Below are positions 44,723 through 54,979 of a stretch of DNA of 64,000 nucleotides, in pieces. Both the position numbers and the translations under genes were made by a program. This DNA is from Nocardia alba NBRC 108234 (GTDB lineage Bacteria; Actinomycetota; Actinomycetes; Mycobacteriales; Mycobacteriaceae), in the NCBI RefSeq assembly GCF_001612665.1, contig NZ_BDAX01000027.1, positions 1 through 64,000 of the forward strand. The letters run 5' to 3'. Position 1 is the stretch's first letter, and each line of letters opens with the position of its first letter. The notes below the pieces were generated by a model that saw only the letters and a list, made by a program, of their open reading frames with translations, was not told the origin of the DNA and did no database searches.

Positions 44723-45016
44723 ATGTTGGCGCTCGCGGTAGGAACCTATGCGCTGCGATGGACCGGCCCCGCGATGCGCCATCGGCTGCGGTTGTCGCCC
44801 AGGGCAATCCACCTCCTGGATACCGGCGCCCTCATTCTGCTCGCGGCGCTGGTGGCAACGGCCACGCTGCCCACCGGCTCCGGCCACCTCGGCATCGCCC
44901 TGCCCGCGGGTGTCGGCGTGGGTGGAGTTCTCGCGTGGCGGCGCGCACCGCTACTGGTCACCGTGCTGGCGGCAGCCACGACCACCGCTGCGCTGCGCCT
45001 CCTCGGTGTGCACTGA
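44696..45016 (+). CDS. azlD: AzlD-family exporter, small subunit
   Basis: A 106-residue protein with three or four membrane helices and the AzlD pattern ALAVGTYALRWTGPAM. It is the partner of AzlC. The GTG start at 44696 lies in the second copy of a duplicated gene start; the ancestral start probably overlapped the azlC stop at 44640. A diverged duplicate of its 3' end lies at 45065-45145. Confidence 0.88.
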   Translation: MNAPYLLPAMLALAVGTYALRWTGPAMRHRLRLSPRAIHLLDTGALILLAALVATATLPTGSGHLGIALPAGVGVGGVLAWRRAPLLVTVLAAATTTAALRLLGVH

Positions 45017-45064
45017 CCGCCGAGCGACTGCGCACCCCGAGACCGCCACGACAGCCCTGCCGAC

Positions 45065-45145
45065 CCGCTACTCGTAGCCGTGCCGGCAGGAGCCACGACC
45101 ACCGCACTGCCGCGCCTCATCGGCAGGCACTTGACCGCTGAGCGA
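45065..45145 (+). pseudogene. Diverged duplicate of the azlD 3' end
   Basis: This stretch aligns without gaps to azlD positions 44948-45013 at about 52 of 66 bases and keeps the codon register (PLLVAVPAGATTTALPRLIGRH against PLLVTVLAAATTTAALRLLGVH, shown in part). The match continues past the stop (TGACCGC-GAGCGA). It has no start of its own and looks like a gene fragment. The remaining spacer to 45302 shows nothing else. Confidence 0.65.
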
Positions 45146-45302
45146 TTTCATTCCGCCGTCTACCCGAGACGCGCAGACCGCCCGCGTCTGCAGCCACAGG
45201 CGCCCGCCGTTGGCGATCTCGGAGGTAACCATGGCCGGGCGCTGGCCACGCTCCCGCCCCGAAATCCTATGACCGGGGGCGGGAAACTCCGATTCACCGA
45301 AC

Positions 45303-45974
45303 TCAACTGGGCGACAAGGGAATCCCGCCACCCAGTCGCCGCGCGACGGACCCGTATCGCGCATCCAATCGCAACCACGTCCGGGTAGCCCGCACCCGCA
45401 CCAGCTCCGACGGCTGAATCCGACGCGACTCCGCCTTGTCCCCCGCATGCGGAATGAAATCCATCGCGGTGAGGGCGAATACCACCCGCATCGGCACCTG
45501 CACCTGGAGATCGCCCGCACCGGTGACAGTGAGCACCGACTGGTCGAGCAACGACGCGGGCGGCCCATGCGCACCGCCGTGTTCCCGGGCGACGTCGGCA
45601 CCGCGTTCGGCCAGTTCGACCAGAGCCCGCGCGGGAACATCCTCCACATGAGCGAACCCGTCCGTCGGCGGCAACGCGCCACGCCACGCCGAGTCCATCG
45701 AATAGCCGAGATCGACCGGGTGACCGGTGCCCAGCCCGGCGAGGACCGAGTCCGCACCGACGGTGACATCGTCGACACCGAGTTCGGCGGTGATCGTGCG
45801 CACCGCCAGCGTCTCGAACCCTGTTGCGACCCAGGCGGATACGAGACTGGAACCCCTCCGCCGCAACCGGACGACAGCGGCCGGGTCGAGACGGAGGGCA
45901 CGAGTGAGGAAGGTGGCCAGGTTCTCGCGTTCGGCCGGGTCGGGCGTGTACAGCACCCGCTGCTCGGAGCTCAC
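45303..45974 (-). CDS. Conserved hypothetical protein (Rv2474c family)
   Basis: A 223-residue soluble protein with no recognised catalytic motif. It begins VSSEQRVLYTPDPAERENLATFLTRAL (shown in part) at GTG 45974, five bases after the thioesterase stop. A hydrophobic core stretch (LQVQVPMRVVFALTAMDFIPH) suggests a beta-rich domain. The name comes from its position next to the Rv2475c and Rv2476c homologues. It is probably the last gene of the gdh-thioesterase operon. Confidence 0.75.
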   Translation of the reverse strand: MSSEQRVLYTPDPAERENLATFLTRALRLDPAAVVRLRRRGSSLVSAWVATGFETLAVRTITAELGVDDVTVGADSVLAGLGTGHPVDLGYSMDSAWRGALPPTDGFAHVEDVPARALVELAERGADVAREHGGAHGPPASLLDQSVLTVTGAGDLQVQVPMRVVFALTAMDFIPHAGDKAESRRIQPSELVRVRATRTWLRLDARYGSVARRLGGGIPLSPS

Positions 45975-45978
45975 GCGA

Positions 45979-46449
45979 TCAAGCCCGCCACAGTGCCAGG
46001 TAGTCGCGTTCGGACTCGCTGAGCCTGCGCAGGCGCTGGGTGTCGATGTCGAACGCGGCGAGCTGAGTGCTCGCGATGACCGCGGGCGGCGAATCGGGGG
46101 CCGCACCATTGGCCCGCACCTCGTAGCCGATGGTGAAATCAACCGCGCGCAGCTGTTCGACCCACATGGCGATGTCGAGCGGGGTGTCCTCGTGGCGTAA
46201 CTGCCCGCGGTACTTCACATGCAGGTCGACCAGCACACATCCCTGTCGCCCCATCGACGCCGTCGGCTTGTCGTCGTCGAACAGCCACGGAATCCGCGCC
46301 TCTTCCAGCAGGGTCACCATCCGAGCGTGATTCACGTGCTGGAACACGTCCATGTCCGACCAGCGGATCTCGACCTTCGCGTGAAAACGCTGCGGCAACA
46401 CCAGCTCCGGTGTGGGCGTGGCGGTGTTGCCGCTCGGCGAACTCGTCAC
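45979..46449 (-). CDS. Hotdog-fold acyl-CoA thioesterase (Rv2475c family)
   Basis: A 156-residue 4-hydroxybenzoyl-CoA-thioesterase-like protein. RWSDMDVFQHVNHARMVTLLEEAR contains the conserved Asp and the Asn-His of the hotdog active site. It should hydrolyse an acyl-CoA of unknown chain. Start GTG 46449 overlaps the gdh stop (GTGA), implying translational coupling to glutamate dehydrogenase. Confidence 0.9.
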   Translation of the reverse strand: MTSSPSGNTATPTPELVLPQRFHAKVEIRWSDMDVFQHVNHARMVTLLEEARIPWLFDDDKPTASMGRQGCVLVDLHVKYRGQLRHEDTPLDIAMWVEQLRAVDFTIGYEVRANGAAPDSPPAVIASTQLAAFDIDTQRLRRLSESERDYLALWRA

Positions 46450-49400
46450 CGTGGTACCTCCGATTGGGCGCCCACCCCGCTCACCATGCTCCGCACCTGT
46501 CGCGCGGCAACCGACAGTGTGGCGAGGTCGTGGGTCCCGGACTCGAACAGTTCCGACAGTGCCGCGCGCGCACGGCCGAGCCGGGACTGATTCTTCGACT
46601 CCCAGTATGCAATTTTCTCATCGGGAGTTTCCTCCGGGTCACCCGCGGACAGCACGTCGAGGGTGAGCGAACGCAACGAACCGTACATGTCGTCACGCAG
46701 GGCGAGCCGCGCCAGCGCGTGCCAGCGGTCGCCGCGTTCGAGGTGGCTCACCGCCTCGAGCAACCAGTCGATCTTGAGATGATCGTTGAGCGCGTAGTAC
46801 AGCGCGCCCACCTCGGTGCCGTCGCGATCGGTGATGTCGGCGATATCGACGATGTCGAGCAGGGGGAACAGTCCGAGCAGCCCGAACACCTCGGTGGCCA
46901 GGTCGGTCGACGCGCCGTCGGCGATCAGCTCGGCGGCGCCCTGGGTGAGGGCGGTGACATGGTGGCCTCGCAACCAGCCCGGCACCTGCGGCGCCAGCTC
47001 CTGCACCCGGCGGTGATAGCGGTTGATCTCGGCACCGACCGCGATGGGCTGTGGCCGGTTGCTCAGCAACCACCGCGATGCCCGGTCCAGCGTCCGCTTC
47101 GACTCCAGTTCCAGCAGGTCACAGACCCTGGCGGGGGCGTCGGCGCCGCGGATGCGCGACCACGCGTCGTGGAGCTGGAAGATCTCGGTGGCCGCGGCGA
47201 ACGCGCGCACCGTATCGGTGGTGGTGGCGCCGACCTCTTCGTTGAGCCGATGCGCGTAGGTGATGCCGCCGTAGTCGACGACCTCGTTGACGATCATCGT
47301 GGTGATGATCTCGCGACGCAGCCGATGCTTCTTGATGGCGGCACCGTACTGCTCCCGCAGCGGCGTCGGGAAGTACTGGGGCACCTTGCTCGCGAAATAG
47401 GCGCTGTCGGGCAGGTCGGTATCGAGCAGGTCGGCCTTGAGTCCGAGCTTCACGTGCGCGAGCAAATTGGCCAGTTCGGGCGAGGCGAGCCCGGTGCCCT
47501 CCTCACCCCGACGGGCCAACTCGGCAGTCGACGGCAACGCTTCGAGCTCACGGTCGAGGCCGCGTCGCTGTTCGAGGTCGGCGATCACGCGGCCGTGCAC
47601 ATTGAGCATCTGGGGCGCGTCGGTACGGGCGATCCCGATCAGAGTGTTCTGATCGACGTTGTCCTGCAACACCATTCGAGCGACCTCGTCGGTCATCGAG
47701 GCCAGCAGCGGATTACGGTCGGCGGGCGCGAGGCCACCCGCGCTGACCACGCCGTCGAGCAGGACCTTGATATTGACCTCATGGTCGGAGCAGTCGACGC
47801 CCGCGGAGTTGTCGAGTGCGTCGGTGTTCATCTTGCCGCCCGCGCGGCAGAACTCGATCCGGCCGAGCGCGGTGGCGCCCAGGTTGCCGCCCTCACCGAT
47901 CACCTTGACCCGCAACCGATTTCCGTCGACGCGCACCGCATCGTTGGACTTGTCACCCACCTCGGCATTGGATTCGGTGCTCGCCTTCACATACGTACCG
48001 ATGCCGCCGTTCCACAGCAGTTGCACAGGCGCCAGCAGAATCGCGCGCACGAGCTCCGGCGGCGAGAGCGTCTGCACCGAATCGGGCAGACCGAGCACGC
48101 TGCGTGTCTGCGGCGAGATCGGCACCGACTTCACGGTCCGTTCGAACACCCCGCCGCCTTCGCTGATCAGGCTCCGGTCGTAGTCGGCCCACGAGGATCG
48201 CGGCAGTGCGAACAACCGCTCACGTTCGGTGAACGAACTCGCGGCGTCAGGGCTCGGGTCGAGGAAGATATGCCGGTGGTCGAACGCGGCGACCAGCCGG
48301 ATATGCGGCGAGAGCAGCATGCCGTTGCCGAACACGTCACCGCTCATGTCACCGACCCCGACCACGGTGAATTCCTGGCTCTGGGTGTCGATGTCCATCT
48401 CGCGGAAATGGCGTTTGACCGCTTCCCACGCACCCTTTGCGGTGATGCCCATCGCCTTGTGGTCATAGCCCGCCGAGCCGCCGGAGGCGAAGGCGTCACC
48501 GAGCCAGAAGCCGTAGCTGGTGGCGACATCGTTGGCGATATCGGAGAAGCTGGCGGTTCCCTTGTCGGCGGCGACCACCAGGTAGGTGTCGTCACCGTCG
48601 CGGCGCACCACCCGATCGGGCGGCAGCACCGCGCCGGTGGCCAGGTCGACATTGTCGGTGACATCGAGCAGCCCGGAGATGAAGGTGCGGTAGCAGGCGA
48701 TGCCCTCGGCGATACTCGCCTGACGGTCGACAGCCGGGTCCCCGATCGAGGCGGGTGGACGTTTCACCACGAAACCACCCTTGGCGCCGACCGGCACGAT
48801 CACCGCGTTCTTCACGGCCTGCGCCTTGACCAGGCCGAGGATCTCGGTGCGGAAGTCCTCGAGCCGGTCCGACCAGCGCAGGCCACCACGCGCCACCGAG
48901 CCGAACCGCAGGTGCACGCCCTCGACCCGCGGTGAGTACACGAAGATCTCGAATTGCGGTCGCGGCTTGGGCAATTCGGCGATCTCGCGCGGCTCGACCT
49001 TCAGCGCCAGGTAGTCGCGCGGGCGACCATCGGCGTCGAGGACGTAGTTGTTGGTTCGCAGGGTCGCCTTGATGAGGCCGAGAATGGCGCGCAGGATGCG
49101 GTCGGCATCCATGCTGACCACCTCATCGATCCCGGCCCGCACGCGCTGCTCGAGCTCGACGGCGACCTCGACGGACACGGTGTCCGGGTCGAAGCGAGCG
49201 GCGAACAGATCGACGAAATCGCGCGCGACCTCCGGATGGGCCAGCAGCACGCGAGCGATATTGACCTGGGAGTACGGGAATCCGGCCTGCTGCAGGTATT
49301 TCGCGTACGCGCGCAGGATCGCGACCGAACGCCACGGCAGGCCGGCACGCAGGACGAGTTCGTTGAGACCGTCGGCTTCGGCCCGGTCGTACCAAACTGC

Positions 49401-51329
49401 CTCGAAGGCATCGGTGAACCGGGTTCGGAGGGCGTCGAGATCACCGGGGGCTTCGAGCAGTGCGGCGTCGAGATCGCCGCCGAGTGCGTTGCGCAGCAGC
49501 TCCGGCCGGGCCTGCAGGCCGAAATCGTAGATCCATCGCTCGGCGGTGCCCTCGCATTCGAGCTCGTACGGCCGTTCGTCGACCACCTCGACACCCAGGC
49601 TCTGCAAGACCGGCAGCACCTGACTCAGCGAGACACCGGAACCGGCGATGTAGAGGCTGAACCGCCATGAACCGGGCGCCGCCTCAGGCCTGCGGTAGAG
49701 GTGCTGACCGATGCCGCCGTCGGTGAGTCGCTCGAGGCGCACGATGTCGGCCAGCGCGCGGGCGGGCGCGAAATCCTCTTTGTAACTTTCGGGCAGCGCC
49801 TCCGAATACCGTTTCACCACAGCGGGATCGAGCACAGTGGACGAGGCAACGGCGTCGTCGATCCGGTCGTCCCAGGTGTGGCTGGCCGCGTTGAGCAGGG
49901 TCTGCAGACGCAGCCGGTTGCCCTCGGAGGTGTCGGGGCGGGCCTGGCCGGTGGCTTCCGCGGGCATCATCACCGTGAAATACACACTGGCGAGCTCACT
50001 TTCGCTCACCCGCGCCGAGTAGTCGATATCGACGCCGCCGAGTTCGGCGACCAGAATCTCCTGCATCTCCAGACGCACGGCGGTCGTATAGCGATCGCGC
50101 GGCAGATACACCATGCACGCCACGAAACGGCCGTAGCCATCGCTGCGCAGGAACAGTCGGACCTGCCTGCGCAAGCCGACACCGAGCACCGCGACGGCGG
50201 TGCGGCGCATGGTCTCGGTGTCGGCCGAGAACAGTTCGGTGCGCGGGAACGACTCGATCACCTCGAGCATCGCCTGCCCGGAGAAGGAGTCCTTGTCGAA
50301 CCCGGCGCCCTCGATCGCGGTCCGCACCCGGCGGTTGATCACCGGGATGTCGAGCACGTTCTCGTGCACCGCGCTGACGGTGAACACCCCGATGAACAGG
50401 TGCACGCCCACCTCGGCGCCCGTTTTGTCGACATCGGCGACACCAACGAAGTACGGGTACACCGAGCGGTGCACGGTCGCGCGCACCAGGCCCCGGGTGA
50501 GCAGCAGCAACGGGCGGTCTTCACCGTTGATGGGCACTCGGAAATCGGTACCGACATCGGGCCGGAGCACACCCAGGCTCGCACCAGGTACCACGGTGGA
50601 CACCGTGTGACCGTTCTCGACGCCACGACGGTAGCGGGCATAACCCAGCAGGGTGAAGTTACCCGCGGCCAGCCAGCGCAGCAGCTTGGCGCAATCGGCC
50701 ACTTCGATGTCGGGGAACGGAGTGGACCCGGCGGCGAACCGGTCGAGCGTGTCGGCGAGCGAGCTCTGCACCCGAGCCATCGCCTCGGTGTCGTCGATCA
50801 CCTGACGGACGTCGTCGATCACCTGGGGCATGGTGCGCTCGATGTGATCGAGCTGGGCCCGGCTGGTCGACGGGTGCAGCTGCAAGTGCATCCACGATTC
50901 GGTGAGCCCGGTCGCGCTGTGACCGTCCACCTCATGGGCCGAGGCTCCGGTGAGGTGGCCGTGCTCGTCGCGGACGACCTCGAAGATCGGGTGGATCACC
51001 TCGGAGACGCTCACCTGCATCCGACCCAGCGCCGCGGTGAGCGAATCCACCAGTAGCGGCATGTCGTCGGTGACGACCTGAACCGCGGCGCCCATCCCGG
51101 TCCCGTCGTCGGGATGGTGCACCCGCACGCCGGCCCTACCCGGCATCCGCACGGCGGCCAATTCCATGTGGTGCCGGAAGATCTGCGTGATTCCGGGAAT
51201 CGGGAAGTCCGCGTCACCGGTATCGACGTGTCGGAAGTACGCCTCCTCGAGAGCCCCGAGATCGCCGCGCAAGCTCCGCGGCATTCCCGCGGCCCACGCC
51301 GCAGTGGAGATTTCCGACGAGACCGTCAT
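46446..51329 (-). CDS. gdh: NAD-specific glutamate dehydrogenase, large (180-kDa) type
   Basis: A 1627-residue enzyme that deaminates glutamate to 2-oxoglutarate with NAD. The N-terminal ~700 residues are ACT-like regulatory domains; the catalytic core follows around residues 780-1250, with GSVARGGLRWSDR, VKNAVIVPVGAKGGFVVKRP (substrate lysines) and the nucleotide-binding VVGVGDMSGDVFGNGM; the rest is a helical C-terminal domain. Length and context match M. tuberculosis Rv2476c, which is inhibited by unphosphorylated GarA. The long frame is intact. It is first in an operon with the thioesterase and Rv2474c homologue. Confidence 0.97.
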   Translation of the reverse strand: MTVSSEISTAAWAAGMPRSLRGDLGALEEAYFRHVDTGDADFPIPGITQIFRHHMELAAVRMPGRAGVRVHHPDDGTGMGAAVQVVTDDMPLLVDSLTAALGRMQVSVSEVIHPIFEVVRDEHGHLTGASAHEVDGHSATGLTESWMHLQLHPSTSRAQLDHIERTMPQVIDDVRQVIDDTEAMARVQSSLADTLDRFAAGSTPFPDIEVADCAKLLRWLAAGNFTLLGYARYRRGVENGHTVSTVVPGASLGVLRPDVGTDFRVPINGEDRPLLLLTRGLVRATVHRSVYPYFVGVADVDKTGAEVGVHLFIGVFTVSAVHENVLDIPVINRRVRTAIEGAGFDKDSFSGQAMLEVIESFPRTELFSADTETMRRTAVAVLGVGLRRQVRLFLRSDGYGRFVACMVYLPRDRYTTAVRLEMQEILVAELGGVDIDYSARVSESELASVYFTVMMPAEATGQARPDTSEGNRLRLQTLLNAASHTWDDRIDDAVASSTVLDPAVVKRYSEALPESYKEDFAPARALADIVRLERLTDGGIGQHLYRRPEAAPGSWRFSLYIAGSGVSLSQVLPVLQSLGVEVVDERPYELECEGTAERWIYDFGLQARPELLRNALGGDLDAALLEAPGDLDALRTRFTDAFEAVWYDRAEADGLNELVLRAGLPWRSVAILRAYAKYLQQAGFPYSQVNIARVLLAHPEVARDFVDLFAARFDPDTVSVEVAVELEQRVRAGIDEVVSMDADRILRAILGLIKATLRTNNYVLDADGRPRDYLALKVEPREIAELPKPRPQFEIFVYSPRVEGVHLRFGSVARGGLRWSDRLEDFRTEILGLVKAQAVKNAVIVPVGAKGGFVVKRPPASIGDPAVDRQASIAEGIACYRTFISGLLDVTDNVDLATGAVLPPDRVVRRDGDDTYLVVAADKGTASFSDIANDVATSYGFWLGDAFASGGSAGYDHKAMGITAKGAWEAVKRHFREMDIDTQSQEFTVVGVGDMSGDVFGNGMLLSPHIRLVAAFDHRHIFLDPSPDAASSFTERERLFALPRSSWADYDRSLISEGGGVFERTVKSVPISPQTRSVLGLPDSVQTLSPPELVRAILLAPVQLLWNGGIGTYVKASTESNAEVGDKSNDAVRVDGNRLRVKVIGEGGNLGATALGRIEFCRAGGKMNTDALDNSAGVDCSDHEVNIKVLLDGVVSAGGLAPADRNPLLASMTDEVARMVLQDNVDQNTLIGIARTDAPQMLNVHGRVIADLEQRRGLDRELEALPSTAELARRGEEGTGLASPELANLLAHVKLGLKADLLDTDLPDSAYFASKVPQYFPTPLREQYGAAIKKHRLRREIITTMIVNEVVDYGGITYAHRLNEEVGATTTDTVRAFAAATEIFQLHDAWSRIRGADAPARVCDLLELESKRTLDRASRWLLSNRPQPIAVGAEINRYHRRVQELAPQVPGWLRGHHVTALTQGAAELIADGASTDLATEVFGLLGLFPLLDIVDIADITDRDGTEVGALYYALNDHLKIDWLLEAVSHLERGDRWHALARLALRDDMYGSLRSLTLDVLSAGDPEETPDEKIAYWESKNQSRLGRARAALSELFESGTHDLATLSVAARQVRSMVSGVGAQSEVPR

Positions 51330-51562
51330 CGTTTAGCCCACTCCCATGGATTGTGGTTCGCTTCGATTTCGCAACACAGGTGACGCATTTTCGAGACTAG
51401 CTGCGGGTAGCTGAACACGCTGAGGCAATTCGGGCTTGCCGCGCCGGTAACTTGGCGAATGCTGGATGAACGCCTGGGGGCACCGGGCCGCACAACGCCG
51501 ACGGCCCGGTGGCACGACCGTTCACAGATCGTTCCACCGGGCCGTCGTACAGGCCGCGCGTA

Positions 51563-53239
<1,677 letters not shown>

Positions 53240-53308
53240 ACGCGGAAGCCTATCGGTGGGGGAAACAGGGACGGGATGGGGAAGGGACGAGTGCCGCGGA
53301 AACGACCC

Positions 53309-53875
53309 TCATGCGTCGACCTGCTCAGCACCGGTGGTGCTCGACACCACGTCCGGCGATCGCGCGGGGAGAGGATCCGCCACGGTCGTACAGGCTACGG
53401 CAACGGGTTCGGCCATCGCATACCCGGTGGCAGCGTCGTCGGCCTTCGCCGGCACAGCGTCGCGGGGCTCGGAAATATTCCGCACCACCGCGTGTGGCAG
53501 CGATCGCAGGCCCTCGGACCGGCGAATAACGTTCGCGTGGCATCGCGCGAGATCCGGCCCGACGGCGACCGCGCGCATCTCCAGATCCCGCCGCTCGGTT
53601 CCGTCCTTACCGCGGTACTCGTGCGAGCGGAGTTGCCCGTAGGCGATCACCGGATCGCCGCGGTGCAACGATCGATCCACCCCTGACACCAGCCTGCGCC
53701 AGCACGAGATCGTGAGATACAACGTGCCGTTGTCGGTCCACTCCCCCGATGTGGCGTCGAATCGCCGCGAATTGCTCGCCATCCGGAACGTCAGCATCTG
53801 TTCGCCGTTGCTGAGATCGCGCCGCATCGGATGTGTGATGACGGTCCCGATCACCGTCGTGTGCGCTTCGTACAT
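53309..53875 (-). CDS. Single-stranded DNA-binding protein paralogue
   Basis: A 188-residue protein. The N-terminal ~110 residues form an SSB OB-fold (TTVIGTVITHPMRRDLSNGEQMLTFRMASN, LYLTISCWRRL, VIAYGQLRSHEYRGKDGTERRDLEMRA, each shown in part). The C-terminal ~75 residues are low in Gly and lack the acidic D-D-D-x-P-F tip that replicative SSB uses to recruit partners; it ends TGAEQVDA. That and the Rv2478c-like position indicate the secondary SSB (SsbB-type), possibly used in stress or recombination. Confidence 0.88.
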   Translation of the reverse strand: MYEAHTTVIGTVITHPMRRDLSNGEQMLTFRMASNSRRFDATSGEWTDNGTLYLTISCWRRLVSGVDRSLHRGDPVIAYGQLRSHEYRGKDGTERRDLEMRAVAVGPDLARCHANVIRRSEGLRSLPHAVVRNISEPRDAVPAKADDAATGYAMAEPVAVACTTVADPLPARSPDVVSSTTGAEQVDA

Positions 53876-54001
53876 CGTGCTCGCCCCCGCTCGAATCCAC
53901 CGTAATCGCTCTGACCACCCAAGAATGGCCTGTCGAACGGTGGTGCGGGGGGCGCGCGATGAATCTGTGGATGAATCAGTCGGTTGTGAACAACGTCGGT
54001 G

Positions 54002-54979
54002 TCAGAGCACGGGAAGCTCGGTGTTCGCCCCGCACAGGACCACGATCGGGCGCACACCGGGCTCCGGTGTGTACACACCGCTCTGCACGGCGGCCAGCGC
54101 GGCGGCGCCTTCGAGCTCGACCACCACCCGGAACTCACGCCAGAGATACTCGCGGGCGGCGGCGACCGCGTCGTCGGCCACCGCGACCGTAGACATCCGG
54201 TGCCGCTGGGCGATATCGAAGGCGATATCACCGACCCTGGTGGTGCACAGCAGCTCGGTGGCGTGCGCGGGCCCGGCGATATCGACGGGCGCCCCCGCCG
54301 CGAGCGCCGCCGAGAGCACCGGAATGTGCTCGGACTCGATGCCGACGATCTCCCTGCGCTTGCCCAGCGCGGCCCCGAGGCCCGCGATGAGCCCGCCGCC
54401 GCCGACCGCGGCCAGCACCGGCGGTCTGCCACGCACCTGTTCTTCCAGTTCGAGCCCGATCACCCCGGCGCCCGCCACCACGGCGGGCATGTCGTAGGCG
54501 TGCAGATGCTCGGCCCCGCGCTCGGTGGCCAGGTTGCGCGCCCGACGTTGCGCCTCGGCGTACGTCGTTCCGTGCCACAGCACTTCGGCGCCGTGCGCCC
54601 ACATCGCGGCTACTTTGGTGTGCGGGGCGGATTCCGGCACGACGATCGTGCACTCCATGCCGAGCTGTGCCGCGGCCAGCGCGACCGCGATGCCCGCGTT
54701 GCCCGCCGAGGCGACAACCACCCGGTCGGCGCCGCTGTCGGCGGACAGTAGGGCGTTGAGCGCGCCACGCACTGTGAACGTGCCGCCGTGCTGTAGGAAC
54801 TCCATTTTCAGTGACACCGCCACCGGGCCGTCCGGTCCGTCCACACTCGTGTGGAACACCGGCGTCTTGCGCACCCGGCCGGCCAGGCGCCGCCGGGCCG
54901 CCCGCACATCGGTGCGCAGTACCCGCGCCGGTTCGGCTCGCTCGGTCGATTCGCTCGACGGCACACCGAATCCGCTCAC
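54002..54979 (-). CDS. Threonine/serine dehydratase-like protein lacking the PLP lysine
   Basis: A 325-residue fold-type II PLP-enzyme homologue. The family block normally reads LKxExxQxxGSFKxRGA; here it reads LKMEFLQHGGTFTVRGA, with Thr69 (ACA, 54773-54775) where the Schiff-base Lys should be. The phosphate loop AVGGGGLIAG and SAGNAGIA (normally SxGNHxQ) are otherwise kept. Without the Lys, ordinary dehydratase chemistry is not expected. The GTG start at 54979 overlaps the stop of the upstream CopD-CtaG gene by four bases (GTGA), so translation is coupled. It may be a non-catalytic or repurposed homologue. Confidence 0.85.
   Translation of the reverse strand: MSGFGVPSSESTERAEPARVLRTDVRAARRRLAGRVRKTPVFHTSVDGPDGPVAVSLKMEFLQHGGTFTVRGALNALLSADSGADRVVVASAGNAGIAVALAAAQLGMECTIVVPESAPHTKVAAMWAHGAEVLWHGTTYAEAQRRARNLATERGAEHLHAYDMPAVVAGAGVIGLELEEQVRGRPPVLAAVGGGGLIAGLGAALGKRREIVGIESEHIPVLSAALAAGAPVDIAGPAHATELLCTTRVGDIAFDIAQRHRMSTVAVADDAVAAAREYLWREFRVVVELEGAAALAAVQSGVYTPEPGVRPIVVLCGANTELPVL

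Noticed and set aside
45068..45901. A 277-codon minus-strand frame as a separate gene
   Set aside because: It overlaps the Rv2474c-family gene in another frame and has an Arg/Cys/Ser-rich shadow composition.
46410..48935. An 841-codon plus-strand frame opposite gdh
   Set aside because: It is antisense to the catalytic and C-terminal parts of glutamate dehydrogenase, with no ribosome site and no recognisable fold.
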